Positions 1 to 11,138 of a stretch of DNA of 64,000 nt are shown in pieces (within the stretch, counting starts at the first letter, position 1; each line of letters opens with the position of its first letter). The stretch covers positions 620,001-684,000 of the forward strand of contig NW_026946360.1 in assembly GCF_035222275.1 (NCBI RefSeq), in the 5' to 3' direction. The position numbers and the translations under genes were made by a program. The notes under the pieces are model-generated. The model had not been told where the DNA came from. It did no database searches and saw only the letters and a program-made list of their open reading frames with translations. The stretch comes from Podospora bellae-mahoneyi. Taxonomy: Eukaryota; Ascomycota; Sordariomycetes; Sordariales; Podosporaceae.

Positions 1-17
1 ATCCAGCCACATTGACC

Positions 18-1400
18 ATGGTTTCCAGGAGCGTGTCCCCGGGAGGCGCGCTTCTCCGGGCGTCGCGGATGTTCTCTATGCCGGCACCCCTCCCACCACC
101 GGCGGCAGAAGCCGCTCAAGCAACCTTCAAGTCGCACTCCGATACAGCTACCTCGGCCTACCCAACACACCAGGTCATCACAACCCTTAGTCACGCCCGC
201 AAGGAGGGGGACTGGGGCTTGAAGCGTCCTCTCCCTCTTCGATCAACTACCAAGTCCTCGACTCCCATGCTCCGCATCAAGGGCATCGATACGATCGAGC
301 AAATTACCGACTACGCCTCAGGCGCCGACCACGGCCTCACCCTTCTCAAGTTCCAAGAACTTGGTCTCCCGATCTCTACGCCCTCCTCTTTTGCAAACTC
401 GAGACACAGAACCGATGCCGCGACCAGGTCCGTTTTCGAGGACGATATCGATCGCACCGCCATCGCCGCGAAGGACCGTGCAAAGCTTGTCGACCAACGA
501 TGGAGGTTTTCTGGCCCATGGCTTGCCGGCATGTCGCCCGGCGACTTCAAGAAGTACTTGGCTGAGAGGGTTCGGCCCCGTCGCGCCGCCTTCCGTATGT
601 TTCTGAAGGCCAAGATCGCCCGCGATCTCAACGAGACGGCCCGGTTGAAAGCCTTGGACAACGCAGAGACCGAGTATGACAAGGTCACCGTCGATTCTAT
701 TCTTGAGGATGACGTTACCGAGTACTTGCGGAATGTTCGGAACCAGAACGCAGTGCTGTATCAGCTGGTTGGGGAGTTCTTGGATCTCGCACCTCTGAAG
801 CAACCGACGGAACTGACGACTGAGCAAATGTTGCATCCCCCACAACACACATATTCAACCCACGACACCAACAACCCGTATGCCGAACACGGTCCTCCAA
901 AGACCCACCCTTCCGCCGGTCTCTCGTACATCCGCACCGGTGCATACATGGACAACCACCCGCTGTACGGCCCGCAAAAGGAACATAAGCCGGTTGAGGC
1001 CAGAGTGCTCAGGCCGCGCAGCCAGCAGAGCTACAGCAGCGCCAAATTGGGTGTTGCTGGTTTCGTCACCGAGACCAACGAGGGCGACAACGCTCAAAAT
1101 CAGAAGTCCGGGAAGTCGCCTCTTCGACATTTCGACCCTGATCTCAAGAACGGCGCCAAGGTTTACGTTCAGCCTGAAACGGCTTCTGTCAACTCGGATG
1201 GCAAGCTGCGGATCGTGCTCAAGGACTCAGTGGATGCCGAGGCTGAGCTGGTTGCCCGTGAGCTGATTGGTGATGGTGAGGGCATTTTTGGACAACAGCG
1301 GAAGGAGGTTGAGGTGGTCAGCCAGTCAACCATTCGCAAGTCCTACTCAACTAAGCTCTCGCAGGGTGCACAGGACTATGGTTTGAATTCGGAGAACTAG
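18..1400 (+). CDS. mrp51: Mitochondrial small-subunit ribosomal protein Mrp51 (bS1m family)
   Basis: Single-exon gene of about 460 residues. Mrp51 is a fungal mitoribosomal small-subunit protein, distantly related to bacterial bS1, that acts in translation of mitochondrial mRNAs. The N-terminus (MVSRSVSPGGALLRASRMF) has Ser, Arg and Ala but no acidic residues, as expected for a matrix-targeting region. The core contains the family-like stretches around GDWGLKRPLP and LRIKGIDTIEQITDYASG, then a basic helical part (FKKYLAERVRPRRAAFRMFL) and a Gly/Ser/Thr-rich C-terminus. The start chosen is the first in-frame ATG, only 17 bases from the window edge, so an upstream exon or start cannot be excluded. 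The family call rests on remembered similarity and is fairly sure. It lies head-to-tail with the eS17 gene 442 bases downstream. Confidence 0.8.
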   Translation: MVSRSVSPGGALLRASRMFSMPAPLPPPAAEAAQATFKSHSDTATSAYPTHQVITTLSHARKEGDWGLKRPLPLRSTTKSSTPMLRIKGIDTIEQITDYASGADHGLTLLKFQELGLPISTPSSFANSRHRTDAATRSVFEDDIDRTAIAAKDRAKLVDQRWRFSGPWLAGMSPGDFKKYLAERVRPRRAAFRMFLKAKIARDLNETARLKALDNAETEYDKVTVDSILEDDVTEYLRNVRNQNAVLYQLVGEFLDLAPLKQPTELTTEQMLHPPQHTYSTHDTNNPYAEHGPPKTHPSAGLSYIRTGAYMDNHPLYGPQKEHKPVEARVLRPRSQQSYSSAKLGVAGFVTETNEGDNAQNQKSGKSPLRHFDPDLKNGAKVYVQPETASVNSDGKLRIVLKDSVDAEAELVARELIGDGEGIFGQQRKEVEVVSQSTIRKSYSTKLSQGAQDYGLNSEN

Positions 1401-1842
1401 AGTCGATTGGGGGTGACTGGACTATCTTGCTGATAACTCCATAATGTACAACATGTTCTCTGTAGAAATATATACCATGTGAGCCATTTCCCTTGTACTG
1501 ATGTCTAAAGGCATTGTTTACTATTGTTGGCTCAAGTTTTTGGAGCGACCGTCATAGAGTGAATCCGGGAATGCCTCAGCCGCAGTTGCCCCACCTCAAG
1601 TGGCAGCCACAAAGTAGTAAGCTTAACCAGCTCACCAGCCACGCCCCAAAAGATTGGCATGCCCTAAGCGCACGCAACCCCCACAATTGCAGACCCACTC
1701 TGAAAAACCACCACAGGTTTGGCGAGCTCGACTGCGAGAATCCTCTTGCTTCTTCTCTTCTGTGTTCGAAACTCCAAGCGTCGCCCTCGGTAGGTCTTTT
1801 TTTCCCTTCACCAACAACCAACTACCACACCAAACCGTCAAA
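1401..1842. other. Intergenic: mrp51 3' region and eS17 promoter/leader
   Basis: No gene is seen. The last part, roughly 1740-1842, is pyrimidine-rich and then rich in CAACCA/ACCAAAC just before the ATG of the eS17 gene, a leader composition typical of highly expressed fungal ribosomal protein genes. Confidence 0.5.
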
Positions 1843-2411
1843 ATGGGTCGCGTTCGTACCAAGACTGTCAAGAAGTCCGCCAAGGTCATCATTGAGCGGT
1901 ACTACCCCAAGTTGACTCTCGACTTCGAGACCAACAAGCGGTATGTTTTTCTCCAACCTGGATTTTGGGCAGAGGGGAGACCCGACTGACTCTGAGGAAA
2001 AAGTGTGTGCGATGAGATCGCCATCATTGCCTCCAAGCGCCTCCGCAACAAGATTGCCGGCTACACCACCCACTTGATGAAGCGCATTCAGCGTGGCCCC
2101 GTCCGCGGTATCTCCTTCAAGCTTCAGGAGGAGGAGCGTGAGCGCAAGGATCAGTACGTTCCCGAGGTCTCCGCTCTCGACTTCACCCAGAACTCCGAGA
2201 GCGGCCAGCTCGATGTCGATACCGAGACCAAGGACCTCCTTAAGCACCTCGGCGTATGTGTTGCCCAGTGTCTGAAGGCCACGAGAGTGGAAAAACTGAC
2301 AACAATTCACAGTTCGACGCCATCCCCGTCAACGTCATCCCCGTTACCCAGAACCCCACGGTTGAGCGTGGCCCCCGCCGCTTCGGTGGTGACCGCCCCC
2401 GCCGCGACTAA
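1843..2411 (+). CDS. rps17: 40S ribosomal protein eS17 (RPS17), three exons
   Basis: Component of the cytosolic small ribosomal subunit. Exons are 1843-1940, 2004-2253 and 2313-2411, giving 148 residues. The protein begins [19 protein letters not shown], matching the eS17 family start, continues through [20 protein letters not shown] and ends in a basic tail FGGDRPRRD. Intron 1 (63 nt) starts GTATGT and ends AAAAAG, an unusual acceptor without a pyrimidine tract, but it is the join that restores the conserved NKRVCDE sequence. Intron 2 (59 nt) starts GTATGT and ends TTCACAG. Length matches the family (about 135-150). An AATAAA at 2638-2643 lies in the likely 3' UTR. Confidence 0.96.
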
Positions 2412-2983
2412 ATTGTTTCTTCGAAAGAGGGGACATTTTAGGACCACCAACAGAAAACGACGCTTGACGACTTCGATCACGATACCCTTTTATGACGGTC
2501 AACAAAAGTTGGGAAAGGAGTATGAAGATCTCTTCAGATGGGAATCACCATGCTGCGGCGTTGGGCCAATACTGACGGCGCTGGGTCGTGGTCGGTCGGA
2601 AAGGGAAAAACAAACACGGCCTGCGATAGCTTTGAAGAATAAAGCAATCTGTTGCCCCACCCATTCAGGTGTCGCTGAGTCCTGCAGGTAATGCTGAGGA
2701 CGACGCTCGACTGCCAGACTACGCTTCTCCTTTATGGTGATGCGGATGGGATTTGTTGTGTGAGATGGCTGGGCCCCGCCTCGTTGGGGAGCCCATGTCG
2801 GCCCAGGTGATAAATGCTGTGACTTTGATCTGTCATGTGAATCTTCCAGATGTTGTAAACTCAAGGTAGGTTTTATTTCCAAGGTCCGACAATCGTAAAC
2901 CGGGTATCATAAACTATCAAAACGCCATTTGTTATGCAACACCAATGCTGTCTGTTTGCCTGTCCCTTTTACCAAAGATAGAA
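2412..2983. other. Convergent intergenic region between eS17 and rtr1
   Basis: It holds the 3' UTRs of two convergent genes. An AATAAA polyadenylation-like signal sits at 2638-2643 on the + strand. No further gene is seen. Confidence 0.5.
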
Positions 2984-3880
2984 TCAAGGCCTCCCATAGT
3001 TGAGGCTCTCAATACGAATAGAAGGAATAAAATCATCGTCATCATCATCTTCGCCTTCACCGCCAGTGTTGTTTTGTTTCTTGCCCTTGCTGCCAATCTT
3101 GTATCCTTCCACCATGAGATGGGCATCGCTCTCGCCTCCTTGGGCGCTGGTGAAGGTGGGAGCTGTGGGCGGCTGGGTGATCTCCTTCTCCCCAATCGTG
3201 ACCTCGACTTTATCGACGCCCATCCCATTCCTCTCGACGGCTAGTTTGCCCGCTTGCTTCTTTTTCTCGTGGGCTTCATCTCCCTTCTTATCCCTCTCGT
3301 CACCGGCCTCATCGAGCGAGAGCCCCTCCACGGCCTTTTCCACCTCCTTTACACCCGGTTCCTTGTCCTCCCTCAGCCGAATCTTGACCTTCATCTCCCC
3401 CTTTTCTCCTGACCACTCGTACGAAGGATGCTCGAGCTGAACATGGATGTACATACCCTTTAGCGCGCACTCATCGCTGCACCACTTGTTCAGGTCCTCT
3501 GTTTTCGCCACGCCCGACCGCCGGATTTTGACCTTGCCGGGAAAGTTGCGGCGGGGTTTGGAGCAGAGGGCGTAGCCGCATGTGTTGAGGCAGTTCCGTT
3601 CGTCTATGAGATCGAGGTACTCTGAGGGGGAAAAGTTGGGGAGGTGGGAGAGGAGGAGGGAGATGTCGGATTGGGAAGGGGGTTGGGAGGAGGGGAAGGC
3701 GGCGGAGAGGAGCTCGAAGGTTTCGATGGGGATGGGGGGTTTGAGCTCTGTTTTGGAGAGGGTGAGGAGTTGGGCTGCTTGGGCGCGGGTTAGGCCTGTG
3801 AGTTCGAGGGCCGAGGGGGCGTCGGGGGTGGGTGGTGGTTTTTTGAGGATGGATTTAGGAGGGTTGGGGGTGGACGCCAT
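2984..3880 (-). CDS. rtr1: Rtr1/RPAP2-type RNA polymerase II CTD phosphatase
   Basis: Single exon, 298 residues. Rtr1/RPAP2 proteins bind RNA polymerase II, assist its nuclear import and dephosphorylate the Rpb1 C-terminal domain at Ser5 during the initiation-to-elongation change. The Rtr1 zinc-binding core is visible: Cys101 and Cys106 (CGYALC) followed by Cys134 and Cys138 (WCSDEC), with the family-typical KWCSDECALKGMYIHVQL segment. The N-terminus is Pro-rich (SILKKPPPTP). The C-terminal half is charged and low in complexity, ending in an acidic stretch of EDDDDD type and a short SIRIESLNYGRP tail. It is divergent from bbc1, with 913 bases between the two starts. Confidence 0.88.
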   Translation of the reverse strand: MASTPNPPKSILKKPPPTPDAPSALELTGLTRAQAAQLLTLSKTELKPPIPIETFELLSAAFPSSQPPSQSDISLLLSHLPNFSPSEYLDLIDERNCLNTCGYALCSKPRRNFPGKVKIRRSGVAKTEDLNKWCSDECALKGMYIHVQLEHPSYEWSGEKGEMKVKIRLREDKEPGVKEVEKAVEGLSLDEAGDERDKKGDEAHEKKKQAGKLAVERNGMGVDKVEVTIGEKEITQPPTAPTFTSAQGGESDAHLMVEGYKIGSKGKKQNNTGGEGEDDDDDDFIPSIRIESLNYGRP

Positions 3881-4793
3881 GGAGGTGATGGCTTGGGGGT
3901 TTGGCGATGTTGCTGGAGATAAAAGAGGTTATCGTTAGGAGAGGTGACGTTGATAAAGTGTAGTAGTTTAGCCGATCGACAGACGGTAGGTACCTTGTGT
4001 TTGCTGTTGGCGCAAATGTTGTTGTTGATGGGCATGTGAAACACAAGATGCCAAGCTAGAGATATCAGAAAGTTACAAATGCGATGGAGGGGCGATGCCT
4101 GCCAGACAGAGGGGACACTTGCCAGCTGCCAAGCAGTTTGGAGCTTCCGAGGTGAGGCGTTGATCCACCTCGTCATTTCACTGAGGGGTCATCTCCAAGC
4201 AACACACAGCGACAACAGGACATGAGATAACTGCCCAAGCCACCTCCTGACTGCAACACTCCCAACTCCGGTTGAATTGCTGCCTGGTGAGGTGTCCAAA
4301 CCAAAAAGACAGATTCGAAACACGTAGACCATAGCAACAAACGCAAGGTGTGGTAGCCTCTTATGCGCTGACGTTGAGGATCAGATGTGCGCCTTAAGCC
4401 AACACTTTTAGCCACACTGCAGAACAAGCTGAGGCGTCCGACGTCCGGCTTGCAAGGGGTGACCAAGCAAGGACCGCCCTTCCATGACCACCAGCTGTTG
4501 GAGATCGAGCGGTTCTTCTCTCGCACTCCGCCTTCAGCATTACGTTTACACAGCAGGTCCTACAACCTCACTTGCACTTGGCGTGTGTTTACATTGAAAA
4601 GTCATCGAAATCCAGGCCCACGAACAGAAGCGGACCGAAAGCCAACCCCGCCCCGCATCTGCCGAGCCAGCGAGCGACGTTTAATAGCTTGCCTGCCTCT
4701 GACGACAAGCCCAAAGCACGCAACACAACACTGCAGACATCAACAGTAGCTACCTTGCCGTCCACTTACTCCGAGGCCTCGAGCCGCGTCATC
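3881..4793. promoter_or_regulatory. Divergent promoter region of rtr1 and bbc1
   Basis: No gene is supported here. The reading frame of bbc1 stays open upstream to 4572, but that part lacks protein-family features and the SH3 domain starts directly at ATG 4794, so it is taken as 5' UTR. Confidence 0.45.
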
Positions 4794-7700
4794 ATGTCGT
4801 TCAAGGTCAAGGCCTTGTACGAATACAACTCAGGCCACGAAGATGACCTCATTTTCAGCGTCGGCCAGATCATAACCGTGACCGACGAGGAAGATGCCGA
4901 TTGGTATGCGGGGGAGTACGTCGACGAGGCCGGCAACAAGCAAGAGGGTATTTTCCCCAGGAATTTCGTCGAAAAGTATGAGCCTGCAGCACCTCCTCGT
5001 CCGGCGACACGGCCCCAGTCCAAAAGGGAACATAAACCCGCCGCCGAAGCTCCGATTCCAGCCCCGGAATCTCCGAAGCACGAAGTTGCTCCGGAGCCTG
5101 AACCTGAGCCCTTGAGATCTCCCTCGCCCGAGCCGACAATTTCCTCTCCTCCGCCAGCATCTGCGCCTGTTCCGGTGCCAATTCAATCTGCCCAAGCTCC
5201 CGCCTCCCCTCCGGCTCCCGCACCCGTCCCTGTTCCAGTGGCCGCGCCCGCACCTCCTGTTCCCCAGCCCACTGAGGCGCCGTCTGCCGCAAAGTCGCCC
5301 CCTGCGCCCAAGCCTGCTGCCGTTGTCTCCAAACCCAGTGCTGGACCTCCACCTGTCTCTGATAAGCCAACCGGAAATTCTTTCAAGGATCGTCTTGCTC
5401 TTTTCAACAAGGCAGCTGCAGCCCCCCCCGCCCCCTTCAAGCCTAGCGGGCTAAGCTCAGGAGGCGGCTCGAGCTTCATCAAGAAGCCGTTTGTTGCCCC
5501 CCCTCCTAGCAGGCACGCCTATATTCCACCGGTCACCCAGGCCCCTGTTGCTAAAGTATATCGTCGCGATGAGGATCCGGAGGTCAAGGAGCAAGAAGCC
5601 GAAACGCTGGAGAATGCTGGAAAAGCGGGACTTGTTGGTAATGCGGCACCAACCTCATCAAGGAATGAGGGTGAAGCCGCTGATGATGAACCCAAGCCCA
5701 TGAGCTTGAAGGAGCGCCTCGCTCTTCTCCAAAAGCAGCAAATGGAGACTGCGGCTCGTCATGCCGAGGCTGCTGCGAAGAAGGAGAAGCCCAAGAAACC
5801 AGTGAAGAAACGTTTGGATAGCCACGATGCCACTGCCGCTGAAGGTGAAGCTACTGCTCCTGTTCCACCCCCTCTGGAGCGTCGCGACACCGAAGACACC
5901 ACAGGCCGCGGCTCTCTGGATGAATCTCACCCACCTCGAATCCCGCACCCTGGGCGTCGCAGATCTTCAAGAGGAATCGAACCGAATGATGGTAATGAGG
6001 CTGATATGTCTGGGGCAGGCGAGACCACCGAGGGTCTGGAGGAGCTCACCGAAAAGGAGGAAAATGACGTTAGACTAAAGCATGTTGCTACTGCCGCGAA
6101 ACAAGACGATGATGAACAGGCTGATGAGGAAGATGAAGAGGAAGAAGAGGAGGAGGAGGAGGATATCGACCCAGAGGTTCGGCGCAAGGAGGAACTGCGC
6201 GCAAGAATGGCCAAGATGTCAGGCGGTATGGGCATGCCGGGTATGGGCATCCCTGGGCTGTTTGGTGCCCCGGCACCTATGATGCCCAAGAAGAAGAAGG
6301 CCGCCCCTGAGAAGCACATTGAGGAGCATGAGGAGCCGGTCTCGCCTACTGCCCGCGCGCCCCCCGTTCCTATGCCCGGCATTCCTTTGCCTGGGCTCTC
6401 GCGCCCACCGCCGCCTCCGGAGCGAAAACAGTCTGCTGCCGAAGAGGTGGAAGATGACGAGGACGAGGCCCAGCTGCAGACTCCCCATCAGGAAGCTGCG
6501 CCAGCCCGTATGTTGTTTATCGAGCACCATCTCAACAAAGCTAACACAGGTGTAGAAACGCCTAATGAACATAGCGCACCCCCCCCTATTCCTGGCGGGA
6601 GATCAGCTCCCCCCCCTGTTCCTTCTCTGGACTGTGAGTATAGTGATGCCCATCGTTTTGCACTGTGGAGTGTCATTATTAACCTCGCAAAGCACGTCCG
6701 CCACCACCACCGCCAACTGCGTCGGCGATTAAGTCCCCCAGCGAAGGGTCGGTGTCTGACGACGAGCTCTCCGAAAGGCCCAACGATGAATCCGATACAC
6801 CAAAACCTGATGTAGCCCATGCGACTAGAGCTCCTCCTCCTCCACCACCTGGGGCTGGCGGTTCTCCACCACTGCCACCTACATCACCCCGGGCTGTCCC
6901 CCGTCGGTCTCATGATGAGAGCCCTCCAACTTCACCATCGGCACCTGCTATCCCCAGGCGCGACAGCAGGGCACCGCCTCCAATCCCTGGCGCCGCCCCT
7001 CCACTCCCCACACAGAGCAGACCTCCTCCTCCGCCTCCCACAGCGGCGCCCCCGCTGCGTAGGGATTCAACGGCTGATACCCGGCCGCCCCCAATTCCCG
7101 GCGCACCACCAAGGGACGAGGATAGTGGTGACGAAGAAGAGATCACCGAATATGAGGGCGATTACGACACCGACATCGCCTCGTCGGTTCCCCACAAAGA
7201 TGCGCTCAAGGCCCATCAGCGGGAGTCGAGTTTCGAGGATATCGGACCGAGATCGCCAACGAGTGAGGCGCCCCCGCTTCCTTCCACAGCGGCCCCGAGA
7301 GTAGGGCCTCCTCCAATTCCCAGTCAGCCTCCCCCTCCACCAAGTGCGCCAGCGCCCTCGCGCAAGTCTGTAGATGCGCCCCGCACAGCCCCCCCTCCCC
7401 CTCCCCCGCCGAAAGAGGCGCCGCCTGCTCACTACGATGATGATGAGTACGATCCATACAACTATAGTTCGTCTTCTCAGGCACCTCCAGCTGTTCCGTC
7501 ATTCCCGATGCCCTCTCCGCATGTCAGGCAGAACGAGGAGACATCGGCGCATGAGACCCTCCAGTTTTCCCCGCCACCTCCTCCTCAGAACCTGAGGTCG
7601 CCTATCCCCCCTCCTATTTCCTCACCGCCAAACCGAGCTCCTCCGCCGAGAAAGTCGCTGGATGTCCCCCGTGGTAGCGGTGGAAGACGTTCGGTCGATG

Positions 7701-8530
7701 TTACTCGGCCTTCCATGGAGTCTGGGTTTGTTGCTAATGACATTGATCTAGCCAACCAGTCAGGATGGTGGCTGCAGCCCAACGGCCTGCCTTCGCAGCT
7801 CCACGGCCGCAAGGATATCTTCTTCGAGTCTGAAGAATCAACCTCCTCTGATCCCCACCAGGGCGGCAAGACAATTGTGACTCGGGATATCTATGTGTTG
7901 TTCCAGGACTACTCCCAGACCGTTATCACCGTTCGTTTCAACCCCCAGGACCCGTCCGATGTCCAGCTCGACCAACGTCACGAGGCCCCACCACGAGCCT
8001 TGCGTCAGGACCAGCTTGAGGAAAGCTACGAGCGGTTTGGTCGTGCCATCGGCGAGGCCGTCCACAAGCTGAAGGACACCGTTGTAGGCGATGGGACTCC
8101 ACAAGGACTCATTCACGAGCTGCTGCGTCCCCACAAGGACGCTCTTCACCCTGTCGGCACGCGTGCCTATGGCGCCCTGGTGTACAGCAACCTTGCCAAC
8201 GCTAGCACAAGCCAGAACGACGAGATCCGCCCCGGCGACATCATCAGCATCCGCAACGCCAAGTTCCAAGGCAAGCACGGCGCCATGCACGCCAAGTACA
8301 GCGTCGAGGTAGGCAAACCTGACCACGTCGCTGTCGTGGGCGAATGGGATGGCACCAAGAAGAAGGTCAGGGCTTGGGAGCAGGGCCGTGAGAGCAAGAA
8401 GGTCAAGCTGGAAAGTTTCAAGCTTGACGACCTGAGGAGCGGTGAGGTCAAGATTTGGAGGGTGATGCCTAGGAGCTGGATTGGATGGGAGGGTGGCGAT
8501 AATGGTGGAGGAGCAACCGGCGGGAATTAG
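4794..8530 (+). CDS. bbc1: Bbc1/Mti1-type SH3 protein of cortical actin patches
   Basis: Proposed exons are 4794-6507, 6550-6633 and 6693-8530, giving about 1211 residues. Bbc1 binds type I myosin tails and Las17/WASP and tempers Arp2/3-driven actin assembly at endocytic patches. Residues 1-62 form an SH3 domain (start FKVKALYEYNS, then DADWYAGEY and GIFPRNFVEKY). A long disordered middle follows, rich in Pro, Ala and acidic runs, with many PPPPP tracts and an uninterrupted Glu stretch. The C-terminal ~260 residues (from about SGWWLQPNGLP to SWIGWEGGDN) match the Bbc1 C-terminal beta-rich domain. The 59-nt intron at 6634-6692 (GTGAGT...AAAG) is required to join the frames. The 42-nt intron at 6508-6549 (GTATGT, GCTAAC, CACAG) is in frame and may be facultative; without it the protein gains 14 residues. 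Confidence 0.88.
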
Positions 8531-9393
8531 GAGACGCTGTTGGGCTTGGAAGTTGTCCAGCTTGCTGGGTGGGAAGGAGTGAGGATGGTGGGTGTGTTGG
8601 TAAGGGTTGTAGATTCGTTTTGAAGAGTTGTTGTCGTTGTAAAGAGTAGTGCTGGGTGGAAGTGTGTGTGTGCGAGAGAGAGAGAGAGAGACGGAAGACC
8701 ATTGGCAAAGAGAACGGAAGGGAACAGTATCGTATTGAAGATTTTTTGTTACACTTTGTTTATCAAGTTAAAAATTATTATTGTGTTTGGTTTTTAATTA
8801 CGCTGCATTTTTTACACCGCTTTGCTGTTATCATTCCCGGCGGTGATGCCCGAACTTGCGATGTGTGGATGTATAACTTGTAGCAGATCGTTCAATATAA
8901 GACGGGGCCTCGAAATGCAGTCAACTTTCCACGTTGACCAAGAATCAGCGCAGGTAACCAACCGTGGCATGTTGAGCAAGTAGCAATGTCTTTCCAATAA
9001 CCAACTGTAGGTAGTTGTAATTTTGTTGGCTACGGCTGCCAAAACCAATGAGAACACTACCTTATATATAGATGCCCCAAAATTACTATATCCATCTCAT
9101 CATAGACGCCCATACAAAACACCCAGTTGGTTTTACTCTAATTCCAACCTGACCAGCCTGCCAAATACCTCATGCCTGTCTACTACCATAACCTCCCCTC
9201 ATCATCCTCATATAGAACCATCCTTGTCTGTCTGCACCATCCTGACCGCTATCCCTCCCTATGCTGCTAATACTTCCAAAATACAACCCATCCCATGTTC
9301 TTGGTCCCTCCTCAAACAGTAAAACGCCGCTACCATGCATCCCCTTAATCTTCCATAAGCACACCATCCTCTATTTTATACCCACCCCACCCC
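8531..9393. other. Convergent intergenic region between bbc1 and the cld1-like gene
   Basis: Holds the two 3' UTRs. It contains a compound microsatellite, (GT)n at 8662-8672 followed by (GA)n at 8674-8691, and an AT-rich patch near 8740-8815. No gene is recognised. Confidence 0.5.
8662..8691. repeat. Compound GT/GA microsatellite
   Basis: About five GT units are directly followed by about nine GA units in the presumed 3' UTR of bbc1. Confidence 0.85.
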
Positions 9394-11138
9394 CTAATTC
9401 CTCCTCCTTTGATTCACCATCATCGTCTCCTTCAACTCCCTCCTCACAACCTCATTAAACTCCTCGGGGTTATCCACATAGAGATGATGCCCCGCCTTCC
9501 TCACCACAACAACCTTTACACTCCCATTCTCCTTCTCTGCTCCCCCTTCCTCTAGCAATTCTTTCTCTATTCTCTTTTTAATCTTTTCTTCGGCGGCATA
9601 CCCCCCAGCAACATCCATCCAGTCGTTTTCTCCGTACATGAACACAATCGGGAAACCGTGCTCTTTTACTTCTGGGGTGGTTTCAGTCTTGGGGGAGATG
9701 ACCTGCCGGCCGACGTCCTGAATGCGGTTGATGACTGGTGATCTGGCATACGCCCCCGGGGCGAGGAGATACGGCAGGGCATACTCGCCCGACCCACGCT
9801 GGCGGAACAGAGCATAAGAGTAATCGTGCAGTGCTTGCTTTTCAGGCGAAGGCAGGTGGTTGAACCGGCGGGCTGTCCACCCCGAGACGAACCGGGGACC
9901 CAACGGTCCGGCAAAGCGGACGATGCTAAACGGGGAGACGTTTGCGTCCCAGAGCCAGACCAGCCACCCTGGAAGGGGTCGCTTGGGGGGCGTGGTGGAG
10001 GTGTTGGGCTGGGAAGCGACGGATTTCTTGTCGCTGGCTTTCGCGTTGACATACTCGGCGTTTTGGCCAGCGGGGGTTTGGTGCACGATGCTTTCCTGGT
10101 CCTGGGTGAACTCAGCTGCCATGGTGGAGGTTTCGGGCTCGGGCATGTCGGCGTTGACTGCCCAGGGATCCTCCGGGATACCCACCGGTGACACCAAAAT
10201 CAGTTTGTTGAGGTGGCCGGGGTACTTGAGGGCGTAAGAAACGGCGAGGTAGCCGCCCATTGAATGGCCCATCAATGTGAACTTTTCGAGCTTGCGAATC
10301 TTGCGCCATTCTTCGAGCGCGTCAATGAACCAACTCTCGGCCTCGGCGATTTTCTCTTTTTGTGTTTTGGCGTGGACCTTGAACGGCGGGCGGGAGGAGT
10401 TGCCCATCCCTAGCATATCCAGCGCGTATAATTTCCAGCCAGGTAATCTGGTGAGGGGTTCAAAGTTCTTGTAGAAAAAACCCAGCCCGGCGCCGTATCC
10501 GTGCAGCATGACAAGGGTGTTGGCCACATCTTCGCCCTCCCTTTCGATTGAGAACTCATTCAGGGCACGGTTCTTCCCCGACAGCTGCACCATTGATGAT
10601 CGCCAGACTCGCTGGCCGAAAGGATCGGTGTTGGCGAGATCTAGGAGGCGCGCGCCGACACTTAGGCCGGTGGCTTCGCGAACGTGAGGAATAAATGAGA
10701 GTACATTCTGTTCGGCTTGTCGCGATGATAGGCTAGTCCACTGCATGCTCGTCAGCCACTTGTCCACTGATGCGCCGTGTTGGCTGCTGGAGCGGAAATA
10801 CACACCCATTGGTGCGCCGCCTCCTTGTAACCTAGGGGAAATGCCATCATTCTGGGCGTGTGTTTTCTCGGTGCACCTTCAGCGTGGTGCTGAGGGTGAT
10901 ATTGATGCGACGGGTTCTTTTTGCGGTGCGTAGGGAAAAGGAGAGGCTGTGTTGTAGGTGGCGGGATCGAGGAAGAAGTATCCGTAGAGGCAGAGACCGA
11001 TTCGGTGGACATTCGGCTGCTCGACTCCTTTGAGGGACTTGCTGTTCCAGTCTTTTCCGAGGGCGGACCGGCAAACACGGACGAGGCGAGCTTAGGAATA
11101 CGCAGCAAAAGACTTGTAGAGTTAGTAGACTTGAGCAT
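9394..11138 (-). CDS. cld1: Cld1/ABHD4-5 family mitochondrial (cardiolipin) lipase, two exons
   Basis: Exon 1 is 11138-10806 and exon 2 is 10740-9394, giving 559 residues. Cld1-type alpha/beta hydrolases deacylate cardiolipin in mitochondria for remodelling; related ICT1/ABHD5 members are acyltransferases. The N-terminus (MLKSTNSTSLLLRIPKLASS) is a basic, hydroxylated, acid-free presequence, followed by a Ser/Thr/Pro linker. The catalytic domain shows an oxyanion HGYGAG near residue 191, nucleophile elbow GHSMGG (Ser about 271), GENDW as acid region and the C-terminal GHHLYVDNP, which contains the HX4D motif of this subfamily. The 65-nt intron (GTGTGT donor, GCTGAC branch, ATGCAG acceptor) joins AAHQW to WTSLSSRQAEQN. 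A contiguous reading from ATG 10809 is intron read-through. Cld1 is preferred over Ict1/Ecm18 because of the presequence; exact specificity is inferred. Confidence 0.85.

Noticed and set aside
4572-4793. Upstream in-frame extension of bbc1
   Set aside because: The SH3 domain begins at ATG 4794; the upstream part looks like leader sequence and matches no homologue N-terminus that I know.
10741-10809. Residues encoded from ATG 10809 (MGVYFRSSSQHG...) as the true N-terminus of the lipase
   Set aside because: They lie almost entirely in an intron with good donor, branch and acceptor; splicing joins the upstream presequence exon. Kept only as a hypothesis about retention.
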